A stretch of DNA of 64,000 nucleotides from the NCBI GenBank assembly GCA_963969395.1, contig OZ017795.1, positions 6,324,001 to 6,388,000 on the forward strand, in the 5' to 3' direction. Under the pieces are notes generated by a model. That model saw only the letters and a list, made by a program, of their open reading frames with translations, had not been told where the DNA came from and made no database searches. The translations under genes and the position numbers were made by a program. The stretch is from Pseudoscleropodium purum. Its lineage: Eukaryota > Streptophyta > Bryopsida > Hypnales > Brachytheciaceae. Position 1 is the stretch's first letter. Every line of letters begins with the position of its first letter. This document shows positions 59,616 to 64,000 of the stretch, one piece after another.

Positions 59616-61109
59616 CTAATATAAATGGCGGAAATGTTCATCTGGCATCGGCCAACGATATATATTAGAAAATCGCGTAATTACATGGGCCAAACTAGTA
59701 TTTTTATCGTCTGTCTTCGAAGAAATGCGCTTCAAGTAAGCATAAAACACTTTTGCAAAGTCATGAAAGGCAAATTGTGTCGCACTAGGTGTTTTAAATA
59801 GCAAGTTGAAATACGCCTCTGACATGTTGTTTCCATTCATCCGCCGAGCAATTTTTCGAATGGCATACTCTTCCGACTTACGTGAATACATCGGAATGAC
59901 TTCCACATCTGCACCTGCTTTATGCAAATATGCAATACGTGGATCCACCCACCATCTCCTCTACAAAGTCTGTTTCATCTCATCTGCTGACGTGAATGTG
60001 TACAAAGATTTCATTGGTTGAGAAGCTAAGGTGGTCATGCCCCAATCGCAAACTCCAATGTACACACGTGACTCATCCTCTGGAAAATGCAACAAGATGT
60101 TGTCCGGAGAAAGATCATTGTGCAAATGTCCAGCAAGATGCACTGCATACATTATATGCATAAAGGCCCATGTCAGCTCCGTGCGCTTCTTCCGATATCG
60201 CCATAAACGGTGAGCTTTTACAACCTCCTCTTCGGTTGGATTCGTATACATCAAACGGATTTGAATGTTGTCTGGAAAGTCCTTATCCATATTCAACATT
60301 TGTCGAAGAGTTCCACCATTCCACCAATACGCATAACCTTCACACGTCGTTCCGTACACCGCAGCAAACCATATCACACCCGCGTGTGGAATTCGAACAG
60401 CCATTGATTCGTTTTGATGTTTTAACTTTGCAAGATCGAGTCGAGTTTGGTGGTGAATGGATTTCTTTGCCGCAAACTCCTAATAAAGAAGTATTCCTGG
60501 ACATCCTTCAATACAGACCTTTCGAATCGTTGCATATCCACCTCTCATCGTTCTATCATCAATAGCAATCACGCGTGTTGTATTTGGAAGTGCTATTAGG
60601 TGCCGTTTGGTCCTTTCTGCTTCAGCAACTCCATCATTGCTTTTCCACCAAGCAATCGAACCAACTCGATTGTGCCTTTTGGCGAATGGAACACATCGCC
60701 CCTTAAATAAGTCCGCTCTCAAAATCACTTCTTCAAATTGGGCGTCATTGGGTCGATATTCCTTGCCATATTTAACCAAAATGACTTTGGAATTCCACAA
60801 AGCGTCATGAACCTTGTTCTTCAAACATTTGGTGAAGTGCGCTTTATCCATTTCGTCATGCCACTTCGGAACATTCAATGCATTCAACAACATCTGTATC
60901 ATGTCTACCTTGAATTTAGACACGTACTCCTCTTGATATTTGATGTACTTATTGTCTAAAGACAATGTTGTTTCCGATTCATAAAATTGAACGATGCGCT
61001 CGATCATGAATTTTTTGCATTCTTCTGAAGGACTTTGGCGAGCTACCTCCAAGTTTGATGGTCCCTCTCCATGTTTAAGCTTCACAACCTTCTTCTTTCC
61101 CTTCGTCAT
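59616..61109 (-). pseudogene. Eukaryotic protein-kinase-like gene interrupted by two in-frame TAGs
   Basis: Three open segments (61109-60483, 60479-59964, 59960-59619) lie in one frame, separated only by TAG codons at 60482-60480 and 59963-59961. The full reading is about 497 codons and also ends in TAG. The N-terminal ~185 residues are not recognised. The kinase part follows: glycine-loop GGYATIRKV (~190-198), beta-3 EFAAKK just after the first stop (Lys ~215), catalytic loop HNDLSPDNILL (~330-340, Asp ~332, Asn ~337), CDWGM in place of the usual DFG (Asp ~355), then WWVDP where APE is expected. Substrate and pathway are unknown. Catalytic residues are kept while two codons are stops, so it is recently dead, or read through, or CAG codons lost by CHG methylation and deamination. 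Very CpG-rich hAT-type blocks flank it. Confidence 0.7.
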
Positions 61110-61259
61110 CGTGACAAATGAAATTGATATAGATGAAATTTTCTAATTTAAATGTGAATTCCACGCGTAAATGTTAAAAAAATTGGCAACAAAGGGGCCC
61201 CAATAAACCACTCTTGCCTTGCCTCGGAAAGGAGCCAATGGAGGATGAATCACCAAGCT

Positions 61260-61860
61260 CTCCGCTCCACCTTGCATTCACAAGGGGCAAAGCAAAAGTG
61301 ACAATGCGGATGGCCTGTCCGCCCGATCGGATGGGCCGGGGGTGGCGAACGGATCGGCTGTCCGCTTCCCCGAAACCCTAGAGCCCCATCCGCCCGATCG
61401 GACAGCCACAGGCGAGCAAATCTGGCGTCCGCCCGATCGGAGGGTCCGGGGAGGGCGGACGCATCGGTCGTAACGGGGCGGACGGGTATCAGGGCGGACG
61501 GGGCGGACAGGGCGGACGCCAGATCGGACGGACAAGGCGGACGGGTATCAGGGCGGATAGGGCGGACGCTGGATCCGATAGACAGGGCGGACGGAGGACA
61601 GGGCGGATGGATATCGGGGCGGACGGGGCGGACAGGGCGGACGCCGGATCGGACGGATAGGGCGGACGGGTATTGAGGCGGACGGGGCGGACAGGTATCG
61701 GGGCGGACGGGGCAGACGGCAGACAGGTATCGGGGCGGACGGGGTTTGGGCTGATGGGGGTCGGGGCGGATGGGGGGGATGGGTATGAGGGCGGATGGGT
61801 ACGAGGGTGGATGGGTACGAGGGCGGACGGGGCGGTTTGACCCTAAAGCGACCCTAAACC
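61260..61860. repeat. CpG-rich VNTR based on GGCGGACGG(GTATC)
   Basis: Irregular tandem copies of GGGCGGACGGGTATCGGGGC and shorter GGCGGACGG words, mixed with CCGCCCGATCGGA phrases on the left. The same words occur inside the hAT-type element at 62906, so the array may be an expanded interior of that family. A 224-codon Pro/Arg-rich minus frame is a by-product of the repeat. Confidence 0.75.
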
Positions 61861-62287
61861 CATATTTTGCACGATAAACAGAGGTCTTCATGGCACTGTA
61901 TAGTTCACCTAACTTTTCATTCATTCAATGTAAAATTTGAAATTAAAAAAGGTAGCCTTCCTTTATGACCAAATTTATGACTTCTTGGTAAATGATATTT
62001 TTGTACAAAAATATGAGCTAAAATGTGCAAAAATTCACGAAAGGATTGTGACGTTTAATATATGTGCCCAAATATTCACGTTGCATTTTGTATAAAGCAA
62101 TTGTAAGAAGGTAGTTCAATAAAAATTCTACTATTAAATTGAATTAGTTGACGTCTAATCACTTAGTAAACCGCTAAATGTCCAAGTCCTTGCAAGTGTG
62201 TTTTGGCTATCGAAAAAGAGCACGAATTTATAGTTATCCCCAATAAAGCAAATTGTTCTTTTTTCAAAATCTAACGGTATAGATGTT
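61861..62287. other. AT-rich spacer, nothing recognised
   Basis: No supported feature. Confidence 0.5.
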
Positions 62288-62475
62288 TAACCCCTAAAGT
62301 TCTTTTCACTAAAAACACTTCAAAACTGCCATTAGTAGTGCAAATACCAAGTCTTAGAAGAAAAATACTTTGGGGCATATGTAACCGTAGGATCTTGTAG
62401 TAAATTAGTTGGAAAAGATGTGGAAAAAATTTTAGACAAATCCAGCATTTGGATTGTAAGATATTAGATATTGAA
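62288..62475 (+). repeat. R1 repeat, left-end fragment
   Basis: TA-ACCCCTAAAGTTC, AAAACTGCCATTAGTAGTGC, GTAGGATCTTGTAGTAAATT and GGATTGTAAGATATTAGAT appear in R1 order, and the similarity then stops. Confidence 0.6.
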
Positions 62476-62696
62476 TGTTTCATTTAAGGGGGCTATTCAA
62501 TTATGTCTATTAATGAACAATTGGTAGGCTAACAAACCTAACTTAGCATGTATTTTAATATTTATTGCAATTATTTTAGGAATATTATAACATAATACTA
62601 TTATAATATTCTTATAAATGATATAGTACTAAATCATTTCAAAATCAACAACATTTGAACACAATCTGTCAATCTTGTCTTCCATACTCCTTTAAT

Positions 62697-62725
62697 GATA
62701 TATATATATAAATATATATACATAC
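62697..62725. repeat. (TA)n microsatellite
   Basis: A broken TA run continuing into CATACATA. Confidence 0.85.
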
Positions 62726-62905
62726 ATAAAATATATTAGATAAATCAACACGAACAAATCAATGATTATATATTTCATAGATCTATTCTTCATCAATCAA
62801 ATAAGAGTGCATGTTCAAATATAGACAAAGATGGTTTCTCCATTTATTCCCAAAAATTAAATAAACAAATAGAGAAAGATATGAAGTGAATGTTACTTGG
62901 AGAAT

Positions 62906-63178
62906 CAGGGTTGACGAATCTCAATGTCCGCCCCAAAATAGCGTCCGTTTTCCGGATGTCCGGACGCTAACGGACGCAGCGTCCCGACCGCCGTCAGAAA
63001 GCGAACGGGCAGGGCGGACGGACGGGGCGGGCACCCAGATCGTGCGGACCAAATCAGTCCGCGCGTCGATCGGACGGCCGTAAACGGGCGGACGGGCGGA
63101 CGCTGCGTCCACCGGGACCGCAAATGTCAGCAGACGTTGCGAACACAGCGTCCGCGTCCGGACGTCATGTCAACCTTG
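62906..63178. mobile_element. GC-rich hAT-type MITE with 8-bp target duplication
   Basis: Ends are CAGGGTTGAC (left) and, inverted, CAAGGTTGAC (right). The perfect 8-bp direct repeat TGGAGAAT flanks it at 62898-62905 and 63179-63186. CA(G/A)GG termini with 8-bp duplications are the hAT superfamily signature. The 273-bp interior is extremely rich in CpG (GGACGC, GGCGGACGG words) and has no transposase. Confidence 0.8.
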
Positions 63179-63186
63179 TGGAGAAT

Positions 63187-64000
63187 TGAAGGGAAAGAAA
63201 TTGTAGTACTCGATTGCATTTTATTAAATTGAAAAATTGCGTGTGGATGGCATGAATTAATCTTCATAGATGCTAAACTCATACGAGTTGCATTTCAACA
63301 TTTATGATTTATGCAATTGATTGAATTGAAAGCTCTTGTAATTACATTTTCAAATTTTTGATTCAATCATTCAAATTTGCAAGAGTGATTTATGATAGAT
63401 TTATAACTTTAAATGTGAAAGCATTGAATGCCTTTATGCATTTGTTCATCAATATTTTAATTTTAAATAAATAATATATATTTTTTATAACATATGCATA
63501 AACCATTGCATTAAAAAAACAAAAAACTAAGAGCCAAGCCAAATAGGCTGGTCAAATCAAGAGAACAAGAGAACAAGAGCCCTACGAGAAAGCAAAGGAA
63601 AAAAAAAATATCAAAAGGATTCAAAGGAAGGAGCAAGATGCATTATTGCAAGACCGTAGAATACATAATGATTTCAAAATCCAAACACAAATATATTTTC
63701 TATTTCAATGAGAGTCAAAAATGAACTCCCCTGCTCTCAAAGATTGTACAATGTACACGTTATACAAAATGAACATATAACAGAAAGAGTAGAAGACATC
63801 GTTTATCATGATTGAAAACTGAAATGATTTTTTTTCTTTCTATGTAGAATATTTTATGAAATGTAACAATGTATTTAATTATCATAGTAATTGGTAGAAA
63901 TCTTTGTGCAATACATAGAAACATTTCATTCATGTGGAGTTTTTTCATTTATTTAGGATTAAAATTGAAATATTATACTCTACAAAGTACAAACCGAAAA
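63187..64000. other. AT-rich intergenic DNA, nothing recognised
   Basis: Short frames only. GAGAACAAGAGAACAAGAGCC near 63560 is a small direct repeat. Confidence 0.5.

Noticed and set aside
61250..61924. 224-codon Pro/Arg-rich minus frame
   Set aside because: By-product of the GGCGGACGG tandem tract; low complexity only.
59051..63178. A single 4.1-kb transposon spanning the whole kinase locus
   Set aside because: The right-hand 273-bp unit has its own perfect 8-bp duplication (TGGAGAAT), and the left flank (TTTACATT) does not match it, so at least two separate insertions are more likely.
1..64000. LTR retrotransposon
   Set aside because: No reverse transcriptase, integrase, primer-binding site or paired TG...CA long repeats could be recognised by eye; heavily decayed copies may have been missed.

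Overview
The window reads as nuclear DNA of a land plant. It is a strongly AT-rich, repeat-laden intergenic landscape with one clear, apparently functional gene, a PLATZ zinc-binding transcription factor at 45917-46690. That gene is intact in one uninterrupted reading frame and sits behind a GC- and CpG-rich leader. No bacterial operon, CRISPR array, canonical tRNA or rRNA gene was seen. The species cannot be fixed from sequence alone. Very sparse genes, decayed DNA transposons and a plant-type kinase-like pseudogene family would fit a bryophyte, lycophyte, fern or gymnosperm; this is a weak inference.

Layout. 1-14781: AT-rich DNA with a GC-rich dispersed repeat (family R2, 3440-4093 and a tail copy at 8551-8787), a long foldback (5185-5270), a 38-bp minisatellite (6005-6425), a TTA-flanked Harbinger/Tourist-like element (9424-9968) and a decayed array of about 114-bp units (10970-11945). 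14782-20550: a 5.8-kb CACTA (EnSpm) element with an AAT target duplication. It carries an internal array of about 149-bp units and a broken, captured FCP1/NIF-type phosphatase gene. 20551-41150: mostly featureless AT-rich DNA with several copies of a TA-flanked repeat (family R1), more R2 copies, an inverted repeat pair (R3) and a possible tRNA-derived SINE. 41150-44100: GC-richer blocks and a second long foldback (42548-42687). 44100-49860: the PLATZ gene neighbourhood, with a long leader holding uORFs and ten CAATTG hexamers, the coding region, the 3' UTR and a GC-richer downstream stretch. 49861-59050: AT-rich DNA with R1 and R2 copies, a phrase-like tandem repeat (53025-53360) and an unrecognised decayed ORF. 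59051-63178: a cluster of very CpG-rich blocks with hAT-type termini surrounding a kinase-like reading frame broken by two in-frame TAG codons.

The genes do not form a pathway. PLATZ is the resident gene; the phosphatase and kinase remnants are associated with transposable elements. The most interesting features are the CACTA element with a captured FCP1 gene, the kinase-like frame bracketed by inverted hAT-type GC-rich ends, two foldbacks that resemble miRNA precursors or MITEs, and the CAATTG-dense PLATZ leader. All calls rest on reading the sequence; no database search was run.
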